In this document: positions 26,580 to 35,386 of the stretch, one piece after another
Layout of the letters: the number at the start of each line of letters is the position of its first letter
Position numbering within the stretch: the first letter of the stretch is position 1
Assembly (NCBI RefSeq): GCF_902497775.2
Contig: NZ_OZ024668.1
Location: 5,130,326 to 5,194,325, forward strand
Length of the DNA: 64,000 nt
From: Pseudomonas fluorescens
Lineage (GTDB): Bacteria; Pseudomonadota; Gammaproteobacteria; Pseudomonadales; Pseudomonadaceae
Reading direction: 5' to 3'
Notes under the pieces: model-generated
What the model saw: only the letters and a program-made list of their open reading frames with translations
The model's database searches: none
What the model was told of the DNA's origin: nothing
Translations under genes and position numbers: made by a program

Positions 26580-27605
26580 TTACTGCTGCGCGACCTTCTC
26601 CGACTTGCCGTCATAGCGCTTGCGCCATTCGGCCAGGATGCTGTCGCGGTTCTGCGAGGCCCAGGCGAAGTCGTTCTTGATCAGGCGTTGTTCGTAATCG
26701 GCCGGCAGTTCGGTCTGCGGCTTGGCGATACCCGGCTGGGCCAGTACGGCGAAGTTTTCCTTGTACAGCTCCATGGCCGCCGGGCTTGCCGAGAAATCAG
26801 CCAGGCGCTTGGCCGCATCTTCATGCTTGCTGCCCTTGATCACGGCGGTGGCCTCGATCTCCCAGCCCAGGCCTTCCTTGGGCAGGACGATGTCCAGCGG
26901 CGCACCTTGGCGCTTGAGCTGCACCGCCGGGTATTCAAACGAGATCCCGATCGGGAATTCACCGGCCGCCGCCAGCTTGCACGGCTTGGAGCCGGAGTGA
27001 ACGTACTGGCCGATGTTCTGGTGCAGGCCGTCCATGTACGCCCAGCCCTGCTTCTCGCCGAAGGTCTGCAGCCAGGCGCTGACATCCAGGAAACCAGTGC
27101 CGGAAGACGCCGGGTTAGGCATGACGATCTTGCCCTTGTACTCAGGCTTGGTCAGGTCCTGCCAGCTCACCGGCTTGCTCAAGCCCTGCTTCTCGGCCTC
27201 GATGGTGTTGAAGCAGATGGTCGCGGCCCAGACGTCCATGCCCACCCAGGCTGGCGGGTTGGCAGCGTCACGGTAGTTGGCGCCGATCTTGCCGAGGTCT
27301 TTCGGTGCATAGCTTTGCAGCATGCCCTGCTGGTCGAGGATCGCCAGGCTGGACGCCGCCAGGCCCCACACGGCATCGGCTTGCGGGCGATCTTTTTCGG
27401 CCAGCAGCTTGGCGGTGATGATGCCGGTGGAATCGCGCACCCACTTGATTTCAATGTCCGGGTTGGCCTTTTCGAAGGCCTGCTTGTAGCTCTTGAGCTG
27501 TTCGGCTTCCAGCGCGGTGTAGACCGTCAGCTGGGTGTCGGCGGCAAAGGCCTGAACACTGAACGCAGTGAGGACGGCAGCGGCAAGAGCAAGTGGCTTG
27601 AACAT
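26580..27605 (-). CDS. ABC transporter periplasmic binding protein (2-aminoethylphosphonate type)
   Basis: The protein has 341 residues from MFKPLALAAAVLTAFSVQAFAAD, a clean signal peptide cleaved after FAA. The ATG at 27605 follows AAAGGA; a longer frame lacks signals. The mature protein has the iron/thiamine/phosphonate-binding fold pattern: LTVYTALEAEQLKSYKQAFEKANP, RDSTGIITAKLLAEKDRPQADAVWGLAASSL, MPNPASSGTGFLDVSAWLQ and FPIGISFEYPAVQLKRQGAP. The SSGTGF and GSKPCKLAAAGE elements fit the putative aminoethylphosphonate-binding branch. It is the third gene after ATPase and permease. Ferric iron is the main alternative substrate for this fold, but the usual tyrosine pair was not obvious. Confidence 0.75.
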   Translation of the reverse strand: MFKPLALAAAVLTAFSVQAFAADTQLTVYTALEAEQLKSYKQAFEKANPDIEIKWVRDSTGIITAKLLAEKDRPQADAVWGLAASSLAILDQQGMLQSYAPKDLGKIGANYRDAANPPAWVGMDVWAATICFNTIEAEKQGLSKPVSWQDLTKPEYKGKIVMPNPASSGTGFLDVSAWLQTFGEKQGWAYMDGLHQNIGQYVHSGSKPCKLAAAGEFPIGISFEYPAVQLKRQGAPLDIVLPKEGLGWEIEATAVIKGSKHEDAAKRLADFSASPAAMELYKENFAVLAQPGIAKPQTELPADYEQRLIKNDFAWASQNRDSILAEWRKRYDGKSEKVAQQ

Positions 27606-27644
27606 GATGCGGTTCCTTTGAACGGTACAGGTTGGGAGAGGCAA

Positions 27645-29369
27645 TCAGTGACCCGGCGCGCGCTGGCGCCAGGCTTGGGAGCGTTGCAACAGGCCGCGCG
27701 AGGCCCAGGCCAGGAGCAGCGAAACGGTGGCGCTGGTAAGCAGGATCAGGGTCGACATCGCCGCCGCGCCGCCAACGTTGCCGGCGTCGTCCATGTTCAA
27801 TACGGCAACGGCGGCGAGGATGGTGTCGGGGCTGTAGAGGAAGATTGCCGCCGACACCGTGGTCATCGCCGAGACGAACAGGTAGCGAATGATGTCGAGC
27901 AGCGCCGGCAGGCAGATCGGCACGGTGACCCGCAGAAAGTGCCGGTACAGCGGCGCCTTGAGCGACAGCGCAGCGGCCTCGAACTCGCCATCGAGTTGGC
28001 GCAGGGCAGTGGTTGCGGTCATGTTGGCGGTGGTCAGGTAGTGGGCGATGGTGCACACCACCAGCAGCGCCATGCTGCCGTAGAACACATGCAGCGGGTT
28101 GCTGCTGAGGTTGAAGAAGAACACGTAGCCCAGGCCCAGCACCAAGCCCGGTACTGCCATCGGCACAAAGCTGAGCAGGCGCAGCAGCAGGTTCAAGCCG
28201 CGCTGGCCCTTGGTTTTTTCCATCAGGTAGGCGCCGGTAAAGATCACCGCGCTGCCGATCAACGCCGTACCCAAGGCCATGGTCAGGCTGTTGCGATAGG
28301 CCAGCCAGCCGCCGCCAGCGGTTTCGTCGAACTGGTAGTGCTTGAGCGACAGGGACAGGTTGTAGGGCCAGAACTTGACCAGCGACGAGTACACCGCCAT
28401 GCCCACCACCAGCAACAGCACCGCGCAGATCAGGATCACCACGGCCATGAAGCAGGCATCGCGCCGCCGCGACGGCTGTGGCTGGAACACCTGGGCACGG
28501 CCGCTCATCGAGTCGCCCTGGCGTCGGCGCAACCAGGCATCGACGGCAAAGCTGAGCAGCGCCGGCACCAGCAGGACCATGCCGATCAAGGCGCCACGGC
28601 CGAACTGCTGCTGGCCGACTACGGCCTTGTAGGCTTCCAGCGCCAGCACTTGATAGTCGCCACCGACCACCACCGGTACCCCGAAGTCGGTGATGGTCAG
28701 GGTGAACACCAGGCAGAAGGCGGCGAACACCGCCTGCCGGGTGGCCGGCCAGGTGATGCTGTGAAACGCGCGCCAAGGCCCGGCGCCCATGCTCGAGGCG
28801 GCGTCGAACAGACGCGCATCGGCCAGCGACAGTGCCGACAGCAGGATCATCAGCGCATGCGGGAAGGTGTAGATGGCCTCACCGAGGACAATGCCCCAGA
28901 AGCCATAGATGTTGTCGCTGAGCAGCCCGCGCAGCAGTCCCTGGTTGCCGAACAGGTAGACCAGGGCAATAGCCGGCAGCATCGACGGCGCCAGCAGCGG
29001 CAACAGCGAAATGCCGCGCCACAGGCCCTTGGCCGGAATCAATGTGCGTTGCAGGGCGTAGGCAAACAGGTAGGCCAGCGGAACCACGATGGCCGCGACA
29101 CTGAGCGAGACCTTCAGGCTGTTGCCCAGCAGCCAGTGGAAGTTGGCGCTGGCAAACAGTTCGCGGGCGGCCACCAGACCGCCGCCCTGGCCAGCATCAC
29201 TGCTGAAACCGCGCCAGAAGATCGCCAGCAGCGGCATCAGCACCGCGACAGTGAGCAGAAGCAGCAGCAACCATTTGCCGCCGACCACGAACAGTCGATC
29301 ACCCAGCGAAACACCGGTGCGCTGGGCTGCCTTCGCGTGTGCGATCGGCATGGCGATTGGCGCGGCCAT
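27645..29369 (-). CDS. ABC transporter permease, two fused MetI-like domains
   Basis: The ATG at 29369 gives 574 residues; longer in-frame starts overlap the ATPase gene. Two permease modules each end in an EAA-type loop: ASSMGAGPWRAFHSITWPATRQAVFAAF near residue 210 and ALSLKAPLYRHFLRVTVPICLPALLDII near residue 500. There are about twelve membrane helices in total. Fused duplicated permeases are typical of ferric-iron (FbpB) and aminoethylphosphonate importers. The start lies 1 nt after the ATPase stop codon (TGAGATG), so translation is coupled. The binding-protein gene follows 39 nt later. Confidence 0.82.
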   Translation of the reverse strand: MAAPIAMPIAHAKAAQRTGVSLGDRLFVVGGKWLLLLLLTVAVLMPLLAIFWRGFSSDAGQGGGLVAARELFASANFHWLLGNSLKVSLSVAAIVVPLAYLFAYALQRTLIPAKGLWRGISLLPLLAPSMLPAIALVYLFGNQGLLRGLLSDNIYGFWGIVLGEAIYTFPHALMILLSALSLADARLFDAASSMGAGPWRAFHSITWPATRQAVFAAFCLVFTLTITDFGVPVVVGGDYQVLALEAYKAVVGQQQFGRGALIGMVLLVPALLSFAVDAWLRRRQGDSMSGRAQVFQPQPSRRRDACFMAVVILICAVLLLVVGMAVYSSLVKFWPYNLSLSLKHYQFDETAGGGWLAYRNSLTMALGTALIGSAVIFTGAYLMEKTKGQRGLNLLLRLLSFVPMAVPGLVLGLGYVFFFNLSSNPLHVFYGSMALLVVCTIAHYLTTANMTATTALRQLDGEFEAAALSLKAPLYRHFLRVTVPICLPALLDIIRYLFVSAMTTVSAAIFLYSPDTILAAVAVLNMDDAGNVGGAAAMSTLILLTSATVSLLLAWASRGLLQRSQAWRQRAPGH

Positions 29370-29370
29370 C

Positions 29371-30435
29371 TCAGGCAAACACCTGCAGGCTGCGCGGCGG
29401 CAAGGCGACCCAGATATCCTGGGAACCCAGGCGCGGCATCGACTCGGGGGCGACCTCGGCCAGCAGGGCATGGCCCGGCAGCTCGTTGAGTTCGAAACTC
29501 ATGCGGCAGCGGTTGCCAAGGAACGTGATCTCGCGCACCCGCGCCGGGAACAGATTCTCTTCATGCACCGGCGGGTTGACGCTGATGGCCTCAGGGCGGC
29601 AGAACAGGCGGCCGCTGCGGGCCTGGCTGGCACCGTCGGCCAAGCGCATGTTCAGCGCACCGACCTGGGCATGGCTGTCGCTGTGACGCTGGAACGGCAG
29701 CCAGTTGCCCTGGCCGACGAACTCGGCAACGAACGGCGTGGCTGGCTTGTCGTAGATTTCCTGCGGGGTGGCGTACTGCTCGACCTGGCCGTTGTTCATC
29801 ACGGCGATGCGGTCGGCCATGAGCATGGCCTCGTCCTGGTTGTGGGTAACCATCAGGGTGGTGATACCGAGCTGGCGTTGCAGTTGGCGCAGTTCGCTGC
29901 ACAGGTGTTCGCGAACCCGGGCGTCGAGGGCCGACATGGGTTCGTCGAGCAGCAGCAACGACGGTGCCGGGGCCAGGGCGCGGGCCAGGGCCACACGCTG
30001 TTGCTGGCCGCCGGAGAGCTGCCCGGGGTACTTCTTCTCGCTGCCGCTCAGGCCCACCAGCTCAAGCATCTGCGCCACCCGCTGGCGCACTTCGTCACGA
30101 CCGCTGCCGGCCAGGCCGTAGGCGATGTTGGCTTCGACGGTGAGGTTGGGGAACAGCGCGTAGGACTGGAACAGAATGCCGTAATCCCGGGCTTGCGGTG
30201 GTAGCTCGGAGATATCGCGCTCGCCGATGTACAGGCTGCCACGGTCCTGGCGCTCGAGGCCGGCGATGCAGCGCAGCAGGGTGGTCTTGCCACAGCCGGA
30301 CGGGCCCAGCAGGCACACCAGTTCACCGGCGGCGACGTCGAGGGAAACATCGTGCAGGGCGGTAAAGGCGCCGAAGCGCTTGTGGATACCGCGCACCTTC
30401 ATGTGTGCGCCTGGATTTGCGACCGCAGTGTTCAT
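29371..30435 (-). CDS. ABC transporter ATP-binding subunit (phosphonate / spermidine-type)
   Basis: The 354-residue ATPase has Walker A GPSGCGKTTLLRCIAG, a Q-loop in ILFQSYALFPNLTVEANI, the ABC signature LSGGQQQRVALARAL, Walker B LLLLDEPMSALD and the switch His in MVTHNQDEAM. A C-terminal TOBE-like regulatory region (about 270-354) contains RSGRLFCRPEAISVNP. It energises the fused permease. It is the first gene of the transporter operon. The 157-nt upstream gap to the LysR gene has a 20-bp LysR-type dyad at 30511-30530. Confidence 0.88.
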   Translation of the reverse strand: MNTAVANPGAHMKVRGIHKRFGAFTALHDVSLDVAAGELVCLLGPSGCGKTTLLRCIAGLERQDRGSLYIGERDISELPPQARDYGILFQSYALFPNLTVEANIAYGLAGSGRDEVRQRVAQMLELVGLSGSEKKYPGQLSGGQQQRVALARALAPAPSLLLLDEPMSALDARVREHLCSELRQLQRQLGITTLMVTHNQDEAMLMADRIAVMNNGQVEQYATPQEIYDKPATPFVAEFVGQGNWLPFQRHSDSHAQVGALNMRLADGASQARSGRLFCRPEAISVNPPVHEENLFPARVREITFLGNRCRMSFELNELPGHALLAEVAPESMPRLGSQDIWVALPPRSLQVFA

Positions 30436-30510
30436 GGCAGGACCTCATCGAACGAATGAGGGTCATGCTAGGCGGGCAATGCGAAGGTTCTGTGGCGCAG
30501 AGGCAAAAGT

Positions 30511-30530
30511 TGCCGATAGTGGTATAGGCA
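30511..30530. promoter_or_regulatory. Candidate LysR-type operator upstream of the phosphonate-type importer
   Basis: TGCCGATAGTGGTATAGGCA is a 20-bp dyad with one mismatch. Its centre ATA-N4-TAT contains the T-N11-A spacing expected of LysR regulators. It is 76 nt before the ATPase start and just downstream of the LysR gene on the same strand. Assignment to that LysR protein is inferred. Confidence 0.5.
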
Positions 30531-30569
30531 GATTTTGGTGTGACCTGGATTGGCAAGGCTGCGCCTTGC

Positions 30570-30589
30570 ATCGCTGGCTTGCCAGCGAT
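30570..30589. repeat. Single REP unit (GCTGGCAAGCCAGC type)
   Basis: ATCGCTGGCTTGCCAGCGAT is an unpaired 20-bp REP unit of the second REP family in this window, lying 4 nt after the LysR stop codon (transcribed leftward). Confidence 0.75.
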
Positions 30590-30592
30590 TAG

Positions 30593-31462
30593 CTATATCT
30601 CTACCGCCGCAACTTCCTGAGCCAGGCCCAGAAACGCCGCCGGCAACCGCGCCTGGCGCCGTTCCTTCAGGCAATACAGATACTCATGCATCACCGGCGC
30701 GCCCTCCAGGCTCAGCACCCGCAGTTCGGGGTTATGCGGCACTTCGTGACGGGCAATGATACTGATGCCGATATTGCGCAGCACTGCCTCGCGAATCGAC
30801 TCGCGGCTGCCAATCTCCAGCAGCGAGCCAACCTTCACCCCCGCTGCCTCCAGCATCTGCTCGGTCAGCTTGCGTGTGGTCGAACCCTGCTCACGCACCA
30901 GCAGGCAGTGCCCGGCCAGTGCCGACAGCGGCAGCGACTCACGACTGGCCAAGACATGGTTGCGATGCACCGCCACCACCAGCGGATCGGTGCCCAGCAC
31001 CCGCCGCACCAGGCGCGCATCCTCGACCAGTTGCGACGATGCCGCCAGGTCCACCCGATAGTCCTCAAGCAACTCCAGCACCTGCTGGGAGTTGCCGATC
31101 TCCACCGACACCTCCACCTGCGGCAGGCACTCGCGGAAGATCTTCACCAGGTCGAGGATGTAGTACGGCGCCGTGGCGGCGATACGCAGGCTGCCCTGGC
31201 CCTGGCCGCTGTTGCGCAGGAAGAACTCGATGTCGGCTTCCTGCTGCAACAGGGCCTTGACCATCGGCAGCAGCCGCGTGCCATCGTCACTGAGAGTCAG
31301 GCGGCGGCCGCCGCGGTAGAACAGCTCCACCGCGTACTGGCTTTCCAGGTTGCGGATCTGCGTGGTTACCGTCGGTTGGCTGAGCCCGAGTTTTTTCGCC
31401 GCCAGGGTAATGCTGCCCAGGCGGGCAACCATGTAGAAGGCTTTCAACTCGGAACTCAACAT
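30593..31462 (-). CDS. LysR-family regulator of the phosphonate-type locus
   Basis: The protein has 289 residues. The N-terminal winged HTH reads ELKAFYMVARLGSITLAAKKLGLSQPTVTTQIRNLESQYAVELFYRGGRRLTLSDDGTRLL (about 5-65). A periplasmic-binding-like effector domain follows (SLRIAATAPYYILDLVKIF, DLAASSQLVEDARLVRR, LLVREQGSTTRKLTEQML). It is on the same strand just before the transporter operon, and so may activate it in response to an imported aminophosphonate or a breakdown product. The ATG at 31462 is only 7 nt from the end of the convergently read cation-pump gene region, and both are on the minus strand. Confidence 0.88.
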   Translation of the reverse strand: MLSSELKAFYMVARLGSITLAAKKLGLSQPTVTTQIRNLESQYAVELFYRGGRRLTLSDDGTRLLPMVKALLQQEADIEFFLRNSGQGQGSLRIAATAPYYILDLVKIFRECLPQVEVSVEIGNSQQVLELLEDYRVDLAASSQLVEDARLVRRVLGTDPLVVAVHRNHVLASRESLPLSALAGHCLLVREQGSTTRKLTEQMLEAAGVKVGSLLEIGSRESIREAVLRNIGISIIARHEVPHNPELRVLSLEGAPVMHEYLYCLKERRQARLPAAFLGLAQEVAAVEI

Positions 31463-31469
31463 ACATCCT

Positions 31470-33731
31470 CTATTTACGCAGTAGGCGCAGGCCGTTGAAG
31501 ACCACCAACAAACTCACGCCCATGTCGGCGAACACCGCCATCCACATGGTTGCCATGCCGGCGAAAGTCACCGCCAGGAAGATCGCCTTGATCCCCAGGG
31601 CCAGGACAATGTTCTGGGTCAGGATCGCCGCACTCTGGCGCGAGAGCCTGACGAAGGCCGGGATTTTGCGCAAGTCATCATCCATCAGCGCCACGTCGGC
31701 GGTCTCGATGGCGGTATCGGTGCCGGCCGCCGCCATGGCAAAGCCGATCTCGGCGCGGGCCAGCGCCGGCGCATCGTTGATGCCGTCGCCAACCATACCG
31801 ACCCGATGGCCCTGGGCATACAGGTCCTCGATGGTCTTGAGCTTGTCGGCCGGCAGCAGGTTGCCAAAAGCCTGGTCGATACCGACCTGGGCGGCAATCG
31901 CCTGGGCCGTGTGCGGATTGTCGCCGGTGAGCATGACAGTCTTGATACCCAGCTCATGCAGTTCGGCAATCGCCTCGCGGCTGCTGTCCTTGACCGTGTC
32001 GGCCACGGCAAACAGCGCCAGCGGGCCGGTCTTGTCGAGCAGCAGCACGACGGTCTTGCCCTGACGTTCCAGCGCATCGAGCCGAGCTTCGAGTTGCGCC
32101 GAGCACAGGCCCAGTTCTTCGATCAGGCGATGGTTGCCGAGGTGATACAGCTCGCCATCGATCTCGCCGCGCACGCCACGGCCAGCCAGGGCTTCGAAAG
32201 CTGCGACCTCGCTCAGGGGCAGTTGCTGCTCATTGGCAAACACGGCAATGGCGCGGGATACCGGGTGGTCGGAGCGATCGGCAAGGCTTGCCGCCAGCGC
32301 CTGGGCACGGCCTTCGAACAGCGGCTCAAGTACCACATGGTCGGTTTGCACCGGCTTGCCATGGGTGATGGTGCCGGTCTTGTCCAGGGCGAGGAAGTCG
32401 AGCTTGCGCCCGCCCTCCAGGTACACCCCGCCCTTGACCAGGATGCCTTTGCGCGCCGCCGCAGCCAGGCCGCTGACGATGGTCACCGGAGTGGAGATCA
32501 CCAGTGCACACGGACACGCCACCACCAGCAACACCAGGGCGCGGTAGATCCAGTCGAACCAGGCGCCGGCCATGAATAGCGGCGGAATCACCGCCACTGC
32601 CAGGGCGAAGGCGAACACTGCCGGGGTGTAGATGCGTGAGAACTGGTCGACGAAGCGCTGGGTCGGCGCCCGCGCGCCCTGGGCTTCTTCCACCGCCTTG
32701 ATGATCCGCGCCAGGGTCGACTGCCCGGCCGCCGCCGTCACCCGGTACTCCAGCGCACCGGCCTGGTTGATGGTACCGGCGAACACCTTGTCGCCGGGGC
32801 CCTTCTCTACCGGCAGGCTCTCGCCGGTGATCGGCGCCTGGTCGATGCTCGACTGGCCGCTGACCACCTCGCCGTCCAGGCCAATGCGCTCGCCGGGACG
32901 CACCCGCACCAAGTCGCCCAGGGCGACCTGCTTGACGTCCAGCTCACGCCACTGGCCACCGGCTTGCTGCACGGTGGCAAGGTCCGGGCTCAACTGCATC
33001 AGGCCGCCGATGGCGTTGCGCGCACGGTCCAGCGAACGCGCTTCGATCAGCTCGGCGACGGTGAAGAGGAACATGACCATGGCCGCTTCCGGCCACTGGC
33101 CGATCAGCACCGCGCCGGTCACGGCAATGCTCATCAGTGCGTTGATGTTGAGGTTGCCGTTCTTCAGGGCAATCCAGCCCTTTTTGTAGGTACCCAGGCC
33201 GCAACTGAGGATCGACACCAGAGCGACCAGCGCCACCACCCAGGAAGGCGCCAGCTCGGCGAAGTGAATCGCCTCCGCTCCCAGCGCCGCGATACCGGCC
33301 AATGCCAGCGGCCACCAATGTTTTTTCACCGGCGCAGGCGCAGCGCCAGCTTCCTCGCTGGACTCGCTCAGCGGTTCAGCCTGCATGCCCAAAGAGGCGA
33401 CGGCCTGCTCGATGGCAACGGTGTCGGCATGGGTATGACGTACGCCGAGGATGCGGTTGATCAGGTTGAATTCCAGCTGCTCGACCCCGGCCAGCTTGCC
33501 CAGCTTGTTCTGGATCAGGGTCTGTTCGGTCGGGCAATCCATGGCCTCGATGCGAAAACGGCTCAACCGCGCACCGGCACTGCTCGCCTCGCTCAACTGC
33601 ACCAGGGCCGGTGCGGCGTCGTGGGAACAGCAGCTGTGGGCGTGCTCGGCATGTTCATGCTTGGCGTGATCATGGCTGTGGTCATGATCGTGAGGGGCTT
33701 TACCGGGGGTGTGGCTGACAGGCTGATTCAT
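31470..33731 (-). CDS. cadA: Heavy-metal P1B-type ATPase, Cd2+/Zn2+ efflux
   Basis: The pump has 753 residues from MNQPVSHTPGK (33731). The N-terminus is His-rich (DHDHSHDHAKHEHAEHAH), then a heavy-metal-associated domain carries MDCPTEQTLIQNKL. The membrane part has the ion-binding CPC motif (VVACPCALVIS). The catalytic core has the phosphorylation site LDKTGTITHGKP, TGES for dephosphorylation and VGDGINDAPALARAEIGFAM. CPC plus a C-terminal KAIFLAVTFAGMATMWMAVFADMG region fits the Zn/Cd/Pb (ZntA/CadA) group, not copper pumps. It exports metal from the cytosol. Divergent cadR and a MerR-type operator lie upstream. The His-rich tail may buffer or sense metal. Confidence 0.93.
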   Translation of the reverse strand: MNQPVSHTPGKAPHDHDHSHDHAKHEHAEHAHSCCSHDAAPALVQLSEASSAGARLSRFRIEAMDCPTEQTLIQNKLGKLAGVEQLEFNLINRILGVRHTHADTVAIEQAVASLGMQAEPLSESSEEAGAAPAPVKKHWWPLALAGIAALGAEAIHFAELAPSWVVALVALVSILSCGLGTYKKGWIALKNGNLNINALMSIAVTGAVLIGQWPEAAMVMFLFTVAELIEARSLDRARNAIGGLMQLSPDLATVQQAGGQWRELDVKQVALGDLVRVRPGERIGLDGEVVSGQSSIDQAPITGESLPVEKGPGDKVFAGTINQAGALEYRVTAAAGQSTLARIIKAVEEAQGARAPTQRFVDQFSRIYTPAVFAFALAVAVIPPLFMAGAWFDWIYRALVLLVVACPCALVISTPVTIVSGLAAAARKGILVKGGVYLEGGRKLDFLALDKTGTITHGKPVQTDHVVLEPLFEGRAQALAASLADRSDHPVSRAIAVFANEQQLPLSEVAAFEALAGRGVRGEIDGELYHLGNHRLIEELGLCSAQLEARLDALERQGKTVVLLLDKTGPLALFAVADTVKDSSREAIAELHELGIKTVMLTGDNPHTAQAIAAQVGIDQAFGNLLPADKLKTIEDLYAQGHRVGMVGDGINDAPALARAEIGFAMAAAGTDTAIETADVALMDDDLRKIPAFVRLSRQSAAILTQNIVLALGIKAIFLAVTFAGMATMWMAVFADMGVSLLVVFNGLRLLRK

Positions 33732-33766
33732 GGGTTCATCCTTAAATGTCCTGTTGCCAAGTGAAC

Positions 33767-33787
33767 ACCCTGTAGCCACTATAGGGT
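33767..33787. promoter_or_regulatory. CadR (MerR-type) operator in the cadA/cadR promoter
   Basis: A 21-bp dyad opens with ACCCTGTAG and closes with CTATAGGGT (one mismatch). Read towards cadA, TTGACC at 33790-33785 and TTCACT at 33766-33761 form -35 and -10 boxes about 19 bp apart. That long spacer is the hallmark of MerR-regulated promoters, where metal-bound protein untwists the DNA. It lies 36 nt before the cadA start. Confidence 0.85.
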
Positions 33788-33813
33788 CAAGCCACTTGTC
33801 GAGGTATTTGCAG

Positions 33814-34257
33814 ATGAAGATCGGAGAACTGGCCAAAGCCACCGACTGCGCCGTGGAAACCATCCGTTATTACGAGCGGGAAAACCTGCTGCCGGAGCCG
33901 GCGCGCAGCGAAGGCAACTACCGGATGTACACCCAGGCCCACGTCGAGCGCCTGACCTTCATCCGCAACTGCCGCACCCTCGACATGACCCTGGAAGAAA
34001 TCCGCAGCCTGCTGCGCTTGCGCGACAGCCCGGATGACCAGTGCGAAAGCGTCAATGCGCTGATCGATGAGCATATCCAGCACGTCAAGGCGCGCATCGA
34101 TGGGCTGCAGGCATTGCAGGCTCAACTGCTGGAACTGCGTCAGCACTGCCACCCCAAGGAGGTTCAGTGCTCGATCCTGCAGCATTTGGAGGTCAATGGC
34201 GCGGTGACGGCGCCAGAGGCGGAGCATTCACATGTGGGCAGAAGCCACGGGCACTGA
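33814..34257 (+). CDS. cadR: MerR-family cadmium-responsive regulator
   Basis: At 147 residues this matches P. putida CadR. The HTH is KIGELAKATDCAVETIRYYERENLLPEPARSEGNYRMY. A long coiled dimerisation helix follows (residues about 75-115). Metal-site cysteines are in DDQCESV, RQHCHPKEVQC. The C-terminus is His-rich (HSHVGRSHGH), a known CadR feature that adds a second metal site. It represses and, with Cd, activates cadA and its own gene from the dyad at 33767-33787. The start at 33814 is chosen by family N-terminus; the open frame extends upstream without a start signal. Confidence 0.93.
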   Translation: MKIGELAKATDCAVETIRYYERENLLPEPARSEGNYRMYTQAHVERLTFIRNCRTLDMTLEEIRSLLRLRDSPDDQCESVNALIDEHIQHVKARIDGLQALQAQLLELRQHCHPKEVQCSILQHLEVNGAVTAPEAEHSHVGRSHGH

Positions 34258-34269
34258 TTGAGGTACCTG

Positions 34270-34335
34270 TAGGAGCGGGCTTGCCCCGCGATGCGATGTG
34301 AAGGACAGATCGCTATCGCGGGGCAAGCCCGCTCC
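34270..34335. repeat. Two REP units, tail to tail
   Basis: A unit ending in GGGCTTGCCCCGCGAT (34270-34292) and its inverted partner (34315-34335) are separated by 22 nt. They lie between convergent cadR and thyA and probably end both transcripts. Confidence 0.85.
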
Positions 34336-34367
34336 CACAGACAGCCCAGCCAGTTCAGTGGCAGAAC

Positions 34368-35339
34368 TCAGACCGCCATCGGCGCCGTCATCGGCGCGTG
34401 GTGCTCGTAGCCTTCAAGGCTGAAGTCGCTCGGTTCGATCTTCTCAAGCCACTGCGGCTCGTACACACCGGTCTTGGCAAACTCCGGTACACGATCATTG
34501 ATCACCAGCTTCGGCGCTGCCAGCGGCTCGCGCTTGAGCTGCTCATTGAGCATGTCCAGGTGGTTTTCGTAGACGTGCGCATCACCGATGAAATAGGTGA
34601 ACCAGCGCGGCGTGTAGCCGGTCAGGCGGCCCATCAGCGACAGCAGGGCGGCGCCTTCTGTGAGGTTGAACGGCGTGCCCAGGCCCAGGTCGTTGGAGCG
34701 GATGTAGAGGGTCAGGGAGATTTCCTTGGTCTCGACATTCGGGTGGAACTGGTACAGCAGATGGCACGGTGGCAGGGCCATCTCGTCGAGCTGGGCGCAG
34801 TTCCAGCCGTGGAACAGGATGCGTCGGCTGCCCGGGTCGTTGTGGATGGTGTCGATGCACTGGCGGATCTGGTCGATGGCCTTGTACAGCACGACGAAGG
34901 CTTCGCCGTCTTCCTCGGCCTGGGCGATCTGCTGGAAGCCCTGGCTCTTGGCCAGTTCGATGGCGGCCGGGTTGCTCAGCGGGATGCGCTTGTAGGCCGG
35001 CCACTGACGCCATTGCACGCCGTAGATCTCGCCGAGGTCGTCATGGCCCTGGCGGAACGGGTTGGCCAGCCACTGGGCGTTTTCGTTGGCGTTCTGGTCC
35101 CAGACCTTGCAGCCCAGCTCGCGGAACTCGCCAGCGTTCTTCACGCCACGCAGGAAGCCGACCATCTCGCCGATCGCCGACTTGAACGCCAGCTTGCGGG
35201 TGGTGATGGCCGGGAAGCCCTTCTGCAGGTCGAAGCGCAGCATGGCGCCCGGCAGGCTGATGGTGCGGATGCCGGTACGGTTACCTTGGAGGGTGCCGTT
35301 TTCGATGACGTCGCGGACCAGATCTAGATACTGTTTCAT
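34368..35339 (-). CDS. thyA: Thymidylate synthase, long form with insertions
   Basis: The enzyme has 323 residues; the catalytic Cys is Cys192 in [11 protein letters not shown]. Flanking blocks are [32 protein letters not shown] and [16 protein letters not shown]. It is about 59 residues longer than the E. coli enzyme (264). Extra segments lie at about residues 84-100 ([18 protein letters not shown] region) and 113-150 ([18 protein letters not shown], through [12 protein letters not shown]). Such inserted segments occur in some pseudomonads and phage enzymes. It methylates dUMP to dTMP, generating dihydrofolate for FolA. It is last in the order tauE-like, lgt, thyA. Confidence 0.95.
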   Translation of the reverse strand: MKQYLDLVRDVIENGTLQGNRTGIRTISLPGAMLRFDLQKGFPAITTRKLAFKSAIGEMVGFLRGVKNAGEFRELGCKVWDQNANENAQWLANPFRQGHDDLGEIYGVQWRQWPAYKRIPLSNPAAIELAKSQGFQQIAQAEEDGEAFVVLYKAIDQIRQCIDTIHNDPGSRRILFHGWNCAQLDEMALPPCHLLYQFHPNVETKEISLTLYIRSNDLGLGTPFNLTEGAALLSLMGRLTGYTPRWFTYFIGDAHVYENHLDMLNEQLKREPLAAPKLVINDRVPEFAKTGVYEPQWLEKIEPSDFSLEGYEHHAPMTAPMAV

Positions 35340-35386
35340 GGCTTACCTGTAGCAAAGACGGCAGGGGATCGCCCTGCCGTGGAAAA

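Noticed and set aside
26574..29489. A 971-codon open frame on the plus strand opposite the importer genes
   Set aside because: It is antisense to clear binding-protein and permease genes. Its composition (Gln, His, Arg, Gly rich) is what high-GC third positions give in the opposite frame, and it has no recognisable domain.
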